A stretch of 64,000 nucleotides of DNA from Streptomyces sp. CB02056. GTDB lineage: Bacteria > Actinomycetota > Actinomycetes > Streptomycetales > Streptomycetaceae. Below, piece after piece: positions 8,964 to 16,894 of this stretch. The translations under genes were made by a program, and so were the position numbers. How positions within the stretch are numbered: the first letter of the stretch is position 1; every line of letters starts with the position of its first letter. The notes beneath the pieces are model-generated. The model was not told the DNA's origin. It searched no databases and was given only the letters and a program-made list of their open reading frames with translations. The stretch covers positions 124,001 to 188,000 of the forward strand of contig NZ_LIPD01000006.1 in NCBI RefSeq assembly GCF_001905545.1, written 5' to 3'.

Positions 8964-9106
8964 GTTGCATCCAACGCAACATCGTTGCATCGGTTGCGCC
9001 CGCCCCGCCAGGAACGCCAACCGGGGGACCGGCCCCAGCCGATCCCCCGGTAAAGTCGCAGCTCACCACCATGCGCAGCACATGCCGGATGTTGCATCCG
9101 ATGCAA
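8964..9106. repeat. GTTGCATC repeats, including a 15-bp palindrome
   Basis: GTTGCATC occurs at 8964, 8984 and 9091. The third copy forms the near-perfect palindrome TTGCATCCGATGCAA (9092-9106). The first is followed by an inverted GCAAC. The cluster sits between the integrase remnant and the first gene of the element, where integrase arm sites, an attachment site or an operator would be expected. Function is inferred from position only. Confidence 0.5.
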
Positions 9107-9115
9107 TACCGCTCG

Positions 9116-9508
9116 TTACTCCAGGTAGAGCCCGGCGAAGAGTCCGTCGAACCCCAGCACGCTGCGGGCCTCATCGAGGGTGCGGTAGTGCGTCCAGGTC
9201 GGGTCGGCGATCATCGCGTCGAAATCCCGGCGGGTGATCTCCGGCTCCAGCCACTCCATGCCACAGCGGCAGCCGATCCAGACGTGGCGGCGGTGGTTGA
9301 TCAGCAGCCAGTCCCGGCGCGCTCGGCAGGTGGGGCAGATGACGGGCACTCCGCGGAGCGCCAGTTCGGTGGGGCACTTCACGAGGCACACCGCGTCCGG
9401 GCCGCTCGGAGGTCGGCTGTCGTACTCCAGCTGCAGGAGGGGGTCGGAGGCGGCCGAGGTGGTGGTGATCGGGTTCGGGGTGGTGGTGCGCTCGTCGGTT
9501 CTGGTCAC
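9116..9508 (-). CDS. Hypothetical zinc-ribbon-like protein of the mobile element
   Basis: A 130-residue protein. The N-terminal ~50 residues are Thr/Pro-rich and probably disordered. The C-terminal half carries CPTCRARRDW followed by WIGCRCGMEW, a spacing that could bind one zinc ion, and ends with an acidic helix. GGAG six bases before GTG 9508 supports the start. The family is not recognised; comparable short zinc-ribbon proteins are frequent on Streptomyces plasmids and integrative elements. It lies 85 bases downstream of the relaxase gene on the same strand. Confidence 0.6.
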   Translation of the reverse strand: MTRTDERTTTPNPITTTSAASDPLLQLEYDSRPPSGPDAVCLVKCPTELALRGVPVICPTCRARRDWLLINHRRHVWIGCRCGMEWLEPEITRRDFDAMIADPTWTHYRTLDEARSVLGFDGLFAGLYLE

Positions 9509-9593
9509 GGGCTCTCCATTCGGTGCTCGGGTTCTTGCGTAACACCTGGTGGGACCGGGTGTCGAGGGGTTTGTGCCCGCCGGGCCGGTGGGG

Positions 9594-11336
9594 TTAGCGG
9601 CGCGGGGTCGGACGGTGCGGGTCGATCGCGGGCTGGGCCGGTTCCGGCGGGACGGGGTTCTGTGCAGGACGGCCCGGCTTCGCGCCGTTCCTGGTGGTTG
9701 TCGGAGCCTGGAGCGGGGGCTCAGGGCTCGCAGGAAGGTCGGCGACACGGCGGATGCGCCAGACCAGGACGCCGTCGCGGCTGTGGGCGGTGTCGAGTTC
9801 GCGCCAGGAGGCGGCTTCCTCCAGCAGGGCCTTCGGGTCGTGGCCAGCCCTCTCGGCTTCCGCGAGGACCGCGGCCAGGGCGTCGCGACCCGGTGCCGAC
9901 GGCCGCCAGTCGTCGCCGAGGACGGTGCGGATGGTGGTGTCGTGGCGTCGGCGTTCGGCTGCGGGAAGTATGCGGCCGGCCTCGCGCATCGTGCGTATCG
10001 GGCTGGCGGCAGCCTGCTGGTAGGCGATACACAGGTGGTCGGCGGCCTGGCGGGAGGCGGCAGCCTGCTGGGCGTGGCCTCGGGCGGAGTGCCAGCGGGC
10101 GGCGGCGAGGGTGACCATGACGAGGGTGGACAGGACCATGGCGGTGGCCCCGCCGTCCTCGCCGCGGCCGAGGGCGCTGCCGGCGTGGACGATTCCGCGG
10201 GCGGCGGAGCGCAGGGCGCGGATGTCGGCGTTCTCGGCGCGGACGTGGCTGCGGGTGGCGCGGTCGAAGGCGCGGGCGGCTGCTCGGAGTTCGGTCCGGG
10301 TGGCGGCCGGGGAGGTCTGGGCGAGGGCGTCGAGGAGTTCGCCGGCGCCGACGAGCTGCGCGGCGGCTTCGTCGTCGTCCTGGTCGAGGACGGCGAGGGT
10401 TCGCTCGGCGATACCGGCGGCATCCCGGCGGCGGCGGGCGGGAGCAGAGCGGTCGGCGCGGGCCGGGCGGTCGTCCGGCTCCGGGGTTGCGGTGGCGGGT
10501 GCGGCGTCGAGGCGGCGGCGGATTCGGGGCAGGGAGAGGTCGGGGGCGAGTTTGGACCCGGGGAACCAGATGGGCTCGCCGGCACGGTTGCGGTCGCCGG
10601 GCAGAGCCACGTTGTAGCCGAGGACGTCGCCGGAGGGGGCGTGGCGGAGCTTCACTCGCAGGCCGGCTTCGCGCAGGCGGGTGAAGAACTCCTGCTCGTT
10701 GTCGGCTCCGGCGAGGGCTTGGCGGACGGCTTCGCGCAGGGTTTCGCGTGGGGGTTCGGTGCGGCCGGTGCGTTCGGCCTTGAAGTGTTCCTGGCTGGTG
10801 GGGTTCTTGGCGGCGGTGCCGTCGCCGGGGTTGAGTTGGCGCAGGCCGTACTCCTTCTCGATGAGGCGGGCTTCGGCCTGGGCCTTGCGCTTGTCGAAGG
10901 AGAGGTTGGCGAGGCGGCCGTCCTGGCGGACGAGGGTGGCGGCGATGTGGATGTGGTCGTCGGCGTGGCGGACGGCGATCCAGCGGCAGGCGGTGGTGTC
11001 GCTTTCGGGGGCGATGCCGGTGGCGTGGACGATGCGGCGGGCGATGGTGGCCCACTCGGCGTCGTCGAGGCGCCGGTCGCCGGGGGCGGTTCGGAGCGAG
11101 CAGTGCCAGATCCTGGTGGCCGGTGCCTGCTGGCCGAGGGCCTTGACCGGCTGGTCGAGCTGGTTGGCGAGTTTGGCGACCTGGTGGCGATCCGGGTTGG
11201 GGCCGGGGTCGGGGGCGAAGTTGTTCCAAGAGGCGACGAGGTGCTGGTTGGTGTGTTCCTCGTGTTTGCCGGGGCCGAAGAGGTAGTCGATGAGGGGGAA
11301 GGCGCGGTCGGTGCCGGTACGGATCTTGGGGATCAC
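9594..11336 (-). CDS. Relaxase/mobilisation nuclease (MobA/VirD2-like)
   Basis: A 580-residue relaxase. The metal-binding histidine triad H124, H128 and H130 (RHADDHIHIAATLV) is typical of MOB relaxases, which nick the origin of transfer and stay covalently attached to the DNA through a tyrosine. The N-terminal ~190 residues are the nuclease domain; the remainder is Ala/Arg-rich and helical, ending in a basic Pro-rich tail. The ATG overlaps the stop of the MobC-like gene by four bases, so the two are translationally coupled. No FtsK-like translocase or type IV coupling protein is in the window, so transfer would need a helper element. Confidence 0.85.
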   Translation of the reverse strand: MIPKIRTGTDRAFPLIDYLFGPGKHEEHTNQHLVASWNNFAPDPGPNPDRHQVAKLANQLDQPVKALGQQAPATRIWHCSLRTAPGDRRLDDAEWATIARRIVHATGIAPESDTTACRWIAVRHADDHIHIAATLVRQDGRLANLSFDKRKAQAEARLIEKEYGLRQLNPGDGTAAKNPTSQEHFKAERTGRTEPPRETLREAVRQALAGADNEQEFFTRLREAGLRVKLRHAPSGDVLGYNVALPGDRNRAGEPIWFPGSKLAPDLSLPRIRRRLDAAPATATPEPDDRPARADRSAPARRRRDAAGIAERTLAVLDQDDDEAAAQLVGAGELLDALAQTSPAATRTELRAAARAFDRATRSHVRAENADIRALRSAARGIVHAGSALGRGEDGGATAMVLSTLVMVTLAAARWHSARGHAQQAAASRQAADHLCIAYQQAAASPIRTMREAGRILPAAERRRHDTTIRTVLGDDWRPSAPGRDALAAVLAEAERAGHDPKALLEEAASWRELDTAHSRDGVLVWRIRRVADLPASPEPPLQAPTTTRNGAKPGRPAQNPVPPEPAQPAIDPHRPTPRR

Positions 11337-11941
11337 CGGCGGATGAGCCAGTCGACGGCGTCATCGACCGCGTCGATGGAGGCTTCGACGCGGGCCAGGA
11401 GCTGGCGGAGCTCGGCACCCGGCTGGCCGCCGGCGTTCACGTAGTGGGCGAGCTGGTTGAGGTTGTTGCCCACGGCGCCGAGCTGGCGGTTGGACTCCAT
11501 GAGTTCCTGGATGCCTCGCCGGTAGTCAGCGACGGCAGCGCTGGGGTCGGTGCTGGCGGCGGCGGCCACCGCGGCGGCAGCGGTGTAGCCGCCGGGGGCG
11601 ACGTCGGCTCGGGCGGCGGCGTGCTGGAGGAGGGACCACTCGGGGTCGCTGAAGCGGGGACAGACGCGGTTGGCGCGCGGCACGCTCTGGCGAAGGCGTC
11701 GGCGCGGCGCGGCGCGGGCAGCGGTCGGCTGCTGCTCGTCCTCCCCCGTGATCGGCACCCCTGGGCCGACTCCCCGGTCGGCGGCAGGCCCCCCTGGGTC
11801 TGCCGCCGACCGGGGTGCCTGCGCTCCGTTCGGGGCGCAGGCGGGGCAAGGACTCCTTACCCCACAACTTGCTCCGCCAGGAGCCCTGTTGCGGTCACGC
11901 TCCGGTCCAGGGGTGGTGCTGTCCTGGGCGTAGGTGGTCAT
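11333..11941 (-). CDS. MobC-like relaxosome accessory protein
   Basis: A 202-residue protein. The first ~95 residues are low-complexity and polar. The C-terminal part (RVCPRFSDPEWSLLQHAAAR, then NRQLGAVGNNLNQLAHYVN) matches the helical MobC/ribbon-helix-helix accessory proteins that bind oriT and assist the relaxase. The start at ATG 11941 overlaps the stop of the upstream 74-residue gene by four bases, and its stop overlaps the relaxase start. The order small protein, accessory, relaxase is normal for actinobacterial mobilisation modules. Confidence 0.78.
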   Translation of the reverse strand: MTTYAQDSTTPGPERDRNRAPGGASCGVRSPCPACAPNGAQAPRSAADPGGPAADRGVGPGVPITGEDEQQPTAARAAPRRRLRQSVPRANRVCPRFSDPEWSLLQHAAARADVAPGGYTAAAAVAAAASTDPSAAVADYRRGIQELMESNRQLGAVGNNLNQLAHYVNAGGQPGAELRQLLARVEASIDAVDDAVDWLIRR

Positions 11942-12162
11942 CGGCTGGCCTCGGTGTCGTGCTGGCGGATGTCGACGAGGAGTTCCTCGATGAAGTCGAG
12001 GGCGAGGACGGGGTGGTGGAGGGTCCAAGGCCGGGAGTGCTGGCCATGCTGGACGCTGCGAACGCCATCCGGGCCGGCTTCGACGCGATGGAGATGGCCG
12101 CGCCGGGTGAGGACGGCGAGCCAGGCGTCCGCCTCGGCCCAGGTCGCGGGGGTGGTGCGCAT
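11938..12162 (-). CDS. Small hypothetical protein of the mobilisation operon
   Basis: A 74-residue soluble protein beginning MRTTPATWAEADAWLAVLTR, rich in His/Arg and ending in an amphipathic helix (LDFIEELLVDIRQHD). GGGAG lies upstream of ATG 12162, and the stop overlaps the MobC-like start by four bases. No family is recognised. The tight coupling supports it as a real gene and suggests a relaxosome or regulatory role. Confidence 0.6.
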   Translation of the reverse strand: MRTTPATWAEADAWLAVLTRRGHLHRVEAGPDGVRSVQHGQHSRPWTLHHPVLALDFIEELLVDIRQHDTEASR

Positions 12163-12198
12163 GGTGGGGTACTCCCGTTCGACGGTGACGCGGGTGGG

Positions 12199-12780
12199 TG
12201 ACCGGCCGGGGTGACCTGGTCGGTCACCCCGGCGCTTGGTGTCGGTCAGTTCCGGTCGGCGGTGACCGGCTGACCGTGCTGTTCGCGCAGCTGGGCCATC
12301 AGGTGGGTCAGGGTCGCGCTGGACAGCGGTATCTGCTGACCCCGGATCGCCTCGGCGACCACCCGGCGGGTCAGCTTGTCCTCCTCCTTGACCGCCTGCC
12401 GGGCGATCTTCAGCAGGTCCTCGGTGTCCAGGTCAGGGCGGCGGTCGCCGTCCCGGTCGGTGACCGGAGAGGCAGTGACCGGCGGCTCGACCTGCGGTCG
12501 GTCATTGACCGCCCGGACGGTGTCCGGGTGACCGCCCAGGTCAGAGCGCTTGGTCAGGCTGACCGCGCTCACCGGGGTCGGCTGCGGCTTCGGCGTCGGG
12601 GCGGTGACCGGGCGGCTGACCGGCTGACCGGGGGCGGGGTGACCGGCTCCGTCCTGACCGACGGTCAGCACCGCCAGCCGCTCGGTCAGTGCGACCTCCT
12701 CGGTGGTGACCTGTCCGGGGTCAGGGGTGACCTGACCGGCGTCGGCCTCGGCCGGCCGGTCCCCGTGACCGCCCCGGTCA
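12199..12780. repeat. Dense field of TGACC/GGTCA short repeats
   Basis: By hand I count about 20 TGACC copies on the plus strand between 12199 and 12766, nine of them TGACCGG and five TGACCGC. There are roughly eleven more in the opposite orientation. They stop abruptly near 12780 and are absent from the rest of the same gene. The repeats cover the intergenic gap and the 3' half of the DUF2637 gene. They fall in different codon frames (Gly-His, Gly-Gln, Pro-Val-Thr/Ser), so they are conserved at DNA level rather than as a peptide repeat. They could be binding sites for a transfer or replication protein. Confidence 0.7.
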
Positions 12781-13229
12781 GCGGGGCCGACCGGCCCGCG
12801 GGCGATGAGGATGTAGAGGTGGACGGCGCCGGCCAGGGCGAGCGGGGCGATGGTAGACAGCACCGCGACCACCGTGTCGCCCAGCCGAAGGCCCGAGGTG
12901 GCCTTCTGCTCGTTCAGCCGGACGGCGTGCAGGGCGTTGGCCCACAGGCTCGTCCCGGTGGCCGCGCCGAAGAGCGTCCACACGTAAGCGCGGGCCCTCA
13001 GCAGTGCGGTGCGCAGGACGAGCAGGGCGCGCACCCCGTAGGCGATGAAGCCGTCGACGATGATCGGGAAGAGGTAGGTGAGCAGGCCCCTCACGTGGAT
13101 GGCGATGGCCATCTGCTGCAGCGCGTCGTAGGAGAGCGCGCAGCCGGCGGCGCCGAGGGCGATGACGACCGCCCGGTCCCAGCCGGTAACGTGAGCGGTG
13201 GTCGGGTTGGTCGTGGTGGCGGTGCTCAT
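12246..13229 (-). CDS. DUF2637 membrane protein (Spd-like)
   Basis: A 327-residue protein. Residues about 15-130 contain four predicted membrane segments (VVIALGAAGCALSYDALQQM; LLTYLFPIIVDGFIAYGVRA; TVVAVLSTIAPLALAGAVHL), the DUF2637 arrangement of Streptomyces plasmid and integrative-element proteins. A long Pro/Val/Thr-rich linker follows, then a C-terminal helical domain (LKIARQAVKEEDKLTRRVVA) resembling a small winged helix. Related Spd proteins help spread plasmids between mycelial compartments; this role is inferred. The ATG overlaps the WhiB gene's stop by four bases. Its linker-coding DNA contains the TGACC repeat field. Confidence 0.75.
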   Translation of the reverse strand: MSTATTTNPTTAHVTGWDRAVVIALGAAGCALSYDALQQMAIAIHVRGLLTYLFPIIVDGFIAYGVRALLVLRTALLRARAYVWTLFGAATGTSLWANALHAVRLNEQKATSGLRLGDTVVAVLSTIAPLALAGAVHLYILIARGPVGPADRGGHGDRPAEADAGQVTPDPGQVTTEEVALTERLAVLTVGQDGAGHPAPGQPVSRPVTAPTPKPQPTPVSAVSLTKRSDLGGHPDTVRAVNDRPQVEPPVTASPVTDRDGDRRPDLDTEDLLKIARQAVKEEDKLTRRVVAEAIRGQQIPLSSATLTHLMAQLREQHGQPVTADRN

Positions 13230-13798
13230 GCGGCCGTCCCGAAGGCGTCGCGGACCAGCTGCTCGGTGCCGGCCGAGGCGGTTCGGCCCGAGGCGGTGCG
13301 GGCGGCTTCCTCGGCAATCTGCCGGTGGCGGATGGCTCGGCGGGTTTCGCGGTAGAGCTTGAGGGCGTGCTCTTCGGTGATCTTGAGGAGCCAGGCGAGG
13401 CGTTCCACGGGGACGTCCTGGCGGTATCCGGCGAGGACGACAGCCCGGCGTTCGGCACGGGTGAGGTGGATGTCGCGTCCAGCGAGGGTGTCGTTGACGC
13501 GGCTGTAGTCGAGGCGGTCGTTGATCTTGACGTGCAGGGGTTCGCGTTCCTCCTCGGTGAGGCCGCCCCGGATGCCGTGGGTGTCGCCGGCTTCGAGGGC
13601 GGCGTCCAGGCAAGCGCGGGCGACGGGGCACTGGGCGCACAGGGCCTTGGCCGTGGCGATCCTGTCGGCGTCCTCCGGCCCGGGGAAGAAGGTCTCCGGG
13701 TCGACGGGGTTGTACTCGCTCGGGGTGCAGACGGCCTGGTCCTGCCAGGTCTGGTCGCCGAGGGCGCGATGGCGGGCAGGGCGGGTCGTGGTGGTCAT
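13226..13798 (-). CDS. WhiB-family iron-sulfur regulator
   Basis: A 190-residue Wbl protein. Four cysteines C24, C54, C57 and C63 (LCAQCPVARAC) should hold a [4Fe-4S] cluster, and GIRGG at 75-79 is the family's beta-turn that contacts the sigma factor. It is longer than chromosomal WhiB proteins (about 85-130 residues), with a ~100-residue C-terminal extension containing a second helix-turn-helix-like segment (VERLAWLLKITEEHALKLYR). Wbl proteins are common on actinobacterial mobile elements. It is translationally coupled to the DUF2637 gene and probably regulates the element. Confidence 0.88.
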   Translation of the reverse strand: MTTTTRPARHRALGDQTWQDQAVCTPSEYNPVDPETFFPGPEDADRIATAKALCAQCPVARACLDAALEAGDTHGIRGGLTEEEREPLHVKINDRLDYSRVNDTLAGRDIHLTRAERRAVVLAGYRQDVPVERLAWLLKITEEHALKLYRETRRAIRHRQIAEEAARTASGRTASAGTEQLVRDAFGTAA

Positions 13799-13914
13799 GC
13801 GGGTGTGCTCCGATCGCTCTCCGCGCGCGAGGTCAGCGTCGGCGGAGAGGTGCGCTGGGTCGGTGGAGGTCGGGCGGCTCGCCGTGATTGCGGGCGGCCG
13901 GGCGCGGCGGCGGC

Positions 13915-14622
13915 TCAGGCGGCGCGCGGGAGGCGTCTGCGGTCGACCGGCTCGAAGCTGACCCGGGTGGTCATCTGGGCGAGCCGGGAGGTGACGCGGT
14001 CACCGAGGCAGGTGCGCAGGTCCTTGATCGGCAGGTTGGTGGTGATCAGGGTCGGGAGCAGGCTGTTGTAGCGGCGGTTGATCAGCCGGTAGGTCTGCTC
14101 CTCGACGAACTCCGAGCTCTTTGCGGCGCCGAGGTCATCCAGGAGCAGCAGCGGCACCCGGCTGTAAGCGGCGAGGACCCGCTCGGCGTCGGTGTCCGCG
14201 CTGGGGCGGAGTTCGGCGTAGAGGTCAGCGGCGGTGGTGGCGCGCCAGCGCACACCGATGCCGGCCTGGACGAGGGCCCGGATGGCGCCGTACGCCTCGT
14301 GGGTCTTGCCGGCTCCGACGGCTCCGGCCATCAGCAGGCTGGGGCCGGTGGTGACCTGGCGGCGGGCGCCGAGGCTCGGGGCGGCGGTCAGGGCGGCCAC
14401 CTGCCGCACCCAGGCGAGGACCTGGGGGTGCTGGGCGATCGCGTCGCGGTAGCGCGGCGGCAGCCCGGCGGACAGGGCTTGCTCCGCCGAGTACGGCTCC
14501 GGCTCGTCCGGGAGGGCGTCGACCGTGTGCTGGTCGATGCCCCGGGCGGCGAGGATGCGGGCCATCCGGTCGAGCACCGAGGGGGCGTCGGCGAGGGTCT
14601 GCGGGTCGCGGTGGGTGCGCAT
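13915..14622 (-). CDS. DnaC/IstB-like ATPase, helicase loader
   Basis: A 235-residue AAA+ ATPase. Walker A is AGAVGAGKT at 99-107, Walker B is LLLLDDLG at 158-165, and sensor residues follow in LPTLITTNLPIKDL. It resembles DnaC/phage P helicase loaders and IstB. Because it directly follows a replication initiator rather than a transposase, helicase loading at the element's origin is the better reading. Its ATG at 14622 is fused with the upstream gene's stop (TGATG), so the two are translated together. Confidence 0.85.
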   Translation of the reverse strand: MRTHRDPQTLADAPSVLDRMARILAARGIDQHTVDALPDEPEPYSAEQALSAGLPPRYRDAIAQHPQVLAWVRQVAALTAAPSLGARRQVTTGPSLLMAGAVGAGKTHEAYGAIRALVQAGIGVRWRATTAADLYAELRPSADTDAERVLAAYSRVPLLLLDDLGAAKSSEFVEEQTYRLINRRYNSLLPTLITTNLPIKDLRTCLGDRVTSRLAQMTTRVSFEPVDRRRLPRAA

Positions 14623-15671
14623 CACAGCTCCTCGGCATAGGCGGCGACGGCGTCGACCGGGTTGGTCCACGCCTGGTGAGCGGGCACGCTAGGCCGGATT
14701 CCCGGCCGGACCAAACCGGCGCCCCGTGCGTTCATGGCGTCGTTGACCAGGCTCGGCAGCCGGGACGGGTGGCCCTGGATCTCGGCGAACCGCCGCAGTC
14801 CGGCGCGGACGTGGTCGGCGGCGATGCCCTCGTCCAGCAGGGTCTTGACGACCTTGCCGAGGTGGCCGAGCACACTTCCCGGCGGACGCTCGGCACAGGC
14901 GGCGACGTACTCGCCGATCAGCCCGTTCACCGAGACGGTGTCTGCGCCGGGCGCCTGGCGCCCCGTAGGAAAAGAAGATCCAGGATCCAAGATCCTAGAT
15001 CCAGGCGCCGAGGGCTCCGGGAGGTTTCGGCGAACCTTCGGGGAGGATTCACCGAATGCCGCCTGACCTGCGGTTTTACGGGGGACCGGGACCGGCTTGC
15101 GCTCGGCGTCGATCGCCGGGTCCGCCACGTCGGCAGCGGCGGGAGCCGTCGGCATGGCGGATGCCGGGAAGGGTTCGTTCGGCTGCGGCAGGGCTGCGGG
15201 AGGGTTCGCCGAGGTTTCGGCGAACCCCCGGGGAGCGTGCGCGGCGGCCTCGGCGGTCGTTCCCGGAGCGCTCGCGAGGGTGGCCCGCTGGATGCAGGGG
15301 CCCTTGCAGACGCCGCACCGCTCCGGCTCGCAGTGCGGGCACGCGGACAGCCGGGACAGGCTCGGCTTGTCGATCTTCTGGTGCTTGCGCCAGGTCGGGT
15401 AGTGGAAGTACTTGCGGCCGTCGCAGCCGGTGTACCTGCAGATCGCGCCGACGGCGGCGAGTTGCTGGAGGTGGTCCTCGACGTCCGCACGGTTGATCTC
15501 GTCGCGCATCGGCCAGATAAGGCCGTAGACGATCGCCGCGTTGTCGCGGTGGCGGCCGTGGTCGTCGGCGTGGTTGGTCATGCCGAGGAAGGTGACCATC
15601 GCCGGGATGGAGACCTCGGACAGCGTTTCGGAGACCCAGGTCTCCGGCTTGACGGACCGTATTCGTGCCAC
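14622..15671 (-). CDS. Replication initiator/primosome organiser-like protein
   Basis: A 349-residue protein that begins MARIRSVKPETWVSETL, the typical opening of phage and plasmid replisome-organiser proteins with an N-terminal winged helix (to about residue 100). The segment CPHCEPERCGVCKGPC near residue 120 is a likely zinc finger. A Pro/Ala-rich linker follows, and a C-terminal helical domain (LGHLGKVVKTLLDEGIAADH) resembles DnaB/DnaD-type modules. The GTG at 15671 overlaps TGACGTG with the upstream gene. With the coupled DnaC-like ATPase it forms a replication module, so the element probably replicates autonomously at some stage. Confidence 0.75.
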   Translation of the reverse strand: MARIRSVKPETWVSETLSEVSIPAMVTFLGMTNHADDHGRHRDNAAIVYGLIWPMRDEINRADVEDHLQQLAAVGAICRYTGCDGRKYFHYPTWRKHQKIDKPSLSRLSACPHCEPERCGVCKGPCIQRATLASAPGTTAEAAAHAPRGFAETSANPPAALPQPNEPFPASAMPTAPAAADVADPAIDAERKPVPVPRKTAGQAAFGESSPKVRRNLPEPSAPGSRILDPGSSFPTGRQAPGADTVSVNGLIGEYVAACAERPPGSVLGHLGKVVKTLLDEGIAADHVRAGLRRFAEIQGHPSRLPSLVNDAMNARGAGLVRPGIRPSVPAHQAWTNPVDAVAAYAEEL

Positions 15672-15672
15672 G

Positions 15673-15996
15673 TCAGCGCCCCCGGACCGGGCTGTCCGTG
15701 CGGACGGCGAGCTGCCCGTCAGCGAGGTCGAGGAGGTGCGGGCGCGTCCAGTCTGCGTCCGGGTGGGCCCGGACGATCCACCGCGCGACGATCCTTCTGG
15801 CGACGGGGCTCAGCCGGATCGGGCGGCCGGCGGCGTCGGTGGCGCGGGCGTAGGCGTGGGGCCACTGGGTCACCGGGTCGGTGAAGCCGACGGTGACCGC
15901 GGCAGCGCCCGGGATCATGTCCGCGAGCCTGGCGGCGAGGCGTGGGCGTGCGTCCGTGTCCGGGCCGGCCAGGGTTCCGCTGGGTGTGGCGGGCAT
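15673..15996 (-). CDS. Hypothetical first gene of the replication operon
   Basis: A 107-residue soluble protein beginning MPATPSGTLAGPDTDARPRL. The C-terminal part (RRIVARWIVRAHPDADWTRP, HLLDLADGQLAVR) is predicted to be helical with a final beta-hairpin. GGGAG precedes ATG 15996 and its stop sits two bases from the start of the initiator gene. No family is recognised. It leads the minus-strand operon running from here to 9116, so a DNA-binding or control role is possible. Confidence 0.55.
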   Translation of the reverse strand: MPATPSGTLAGPDTDARPRLAARLADMIPGAAAVTVGFTDPVTQWPHAYARATDAAGRPIRLSPVARRIVARWIVRAHPDADWTRPHLLDLADGQLAVRTDSPVRGR

Positions 15997-16894
15997 GCAA
16001 TACTCCCTGCTTCGTAGGAGCGCGCGCGGCGGCCCTCGTGCGAAGAAGTCCCGCTGCGCGCGTGGTAGTGAATCGACACCCTCCGGGGCGTCGGGTCCGG
16101 CGTCCAGGAGTTGGTAGCTCCGGGACGCCGGTCTCATGTGGGGCCCACCGGGCCGGCGCTCAGCCGCCCGTCCTCCCCTGGCCGCCGGCTGACCGTGCGG
16201 TGGGAGCAGCACCATAGGGGCAACGCGGCCGACAGATCCATCCCGTTCTTCCGTACGCGGTCGAGGCTCCGGCAGAGCCCGCAGGCAGGTGGCCTCCGCC
16301 CGTGACGGTCAGTGCCCGAAGCCGGTCGCCGTCCCCAGGCCTTCGACAGCCGGGGTCACCGTACGTAGGGAATGAATGGGCGCCTGATCTCACTCGCGGT
16401 GACCCTGCCCTTGGCTGCGAGGCCCGGAAGCACCGGTCGGCCCGGCCCCGAATCACAGCCGGAGGAAGCTGAAGCTCCATTACCTAATTCCCCATCAAGC
16501 AGGCGGCCCGCGATTGCGGCGACAGGGAGACATTAAGTAGCGACCCGGATACAGGTCAACAAATCAAGGGTATCTACGCGGGAAGAACGAAGGCTTTTTC
16601 GGAGACTGAGAAATGATCTTCCCACGAAGCGTAAGGCAACGCTCCGCAAGCAGAGAAGTCAGTCACGCGTAGCAAAATTCCCCCGCATCCTCACAGTGAG
16701 CAAGCACCCCGGCATCGATACTCAGCGTCACGTGACGAATACCACTCGCCAAGAATCTCCATCTAAGCAATGGACTTGACCCCTATATGCGCAAACAGAA
16801 TCCGGCGTTCCGTGGCAGGTATATTCGCTGTCCGAGCGACCCGCCAGCGGGAACTCGCCGACAATCCAACATGCAATACTTGGGGCTGATAAAG
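15997..16894. other. Long non-coding stretch, AT-richer in its second half
   Basis: No convincing gene is visible. The first ~490 bases are GC-rich and hold the presumed promoter of the minus-strand replication operon. From about 16490 to 16890 the DNA is clearly less GC-rich than the rest of the window and contains the palindrome TCACGTGA (16730-16737). This half may be the element's origin or attachment border, or simply foreign DNA. It also includes the promoter of the quinone oxidoreductase gene. Confidence 0.5.

Noticed and set aside
12199..12780. CRISPR array
   Set aside because: The repeats are five to seven bases with irregular spacing in both orientations, inside a coding region; there are no cas genes.
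13915..14622. IstB of an IS21-like insertion sequence
   Set aside because: No IstA transposase or terminal inverted repeats; the gene is fused by TGATG to a replication initiator.
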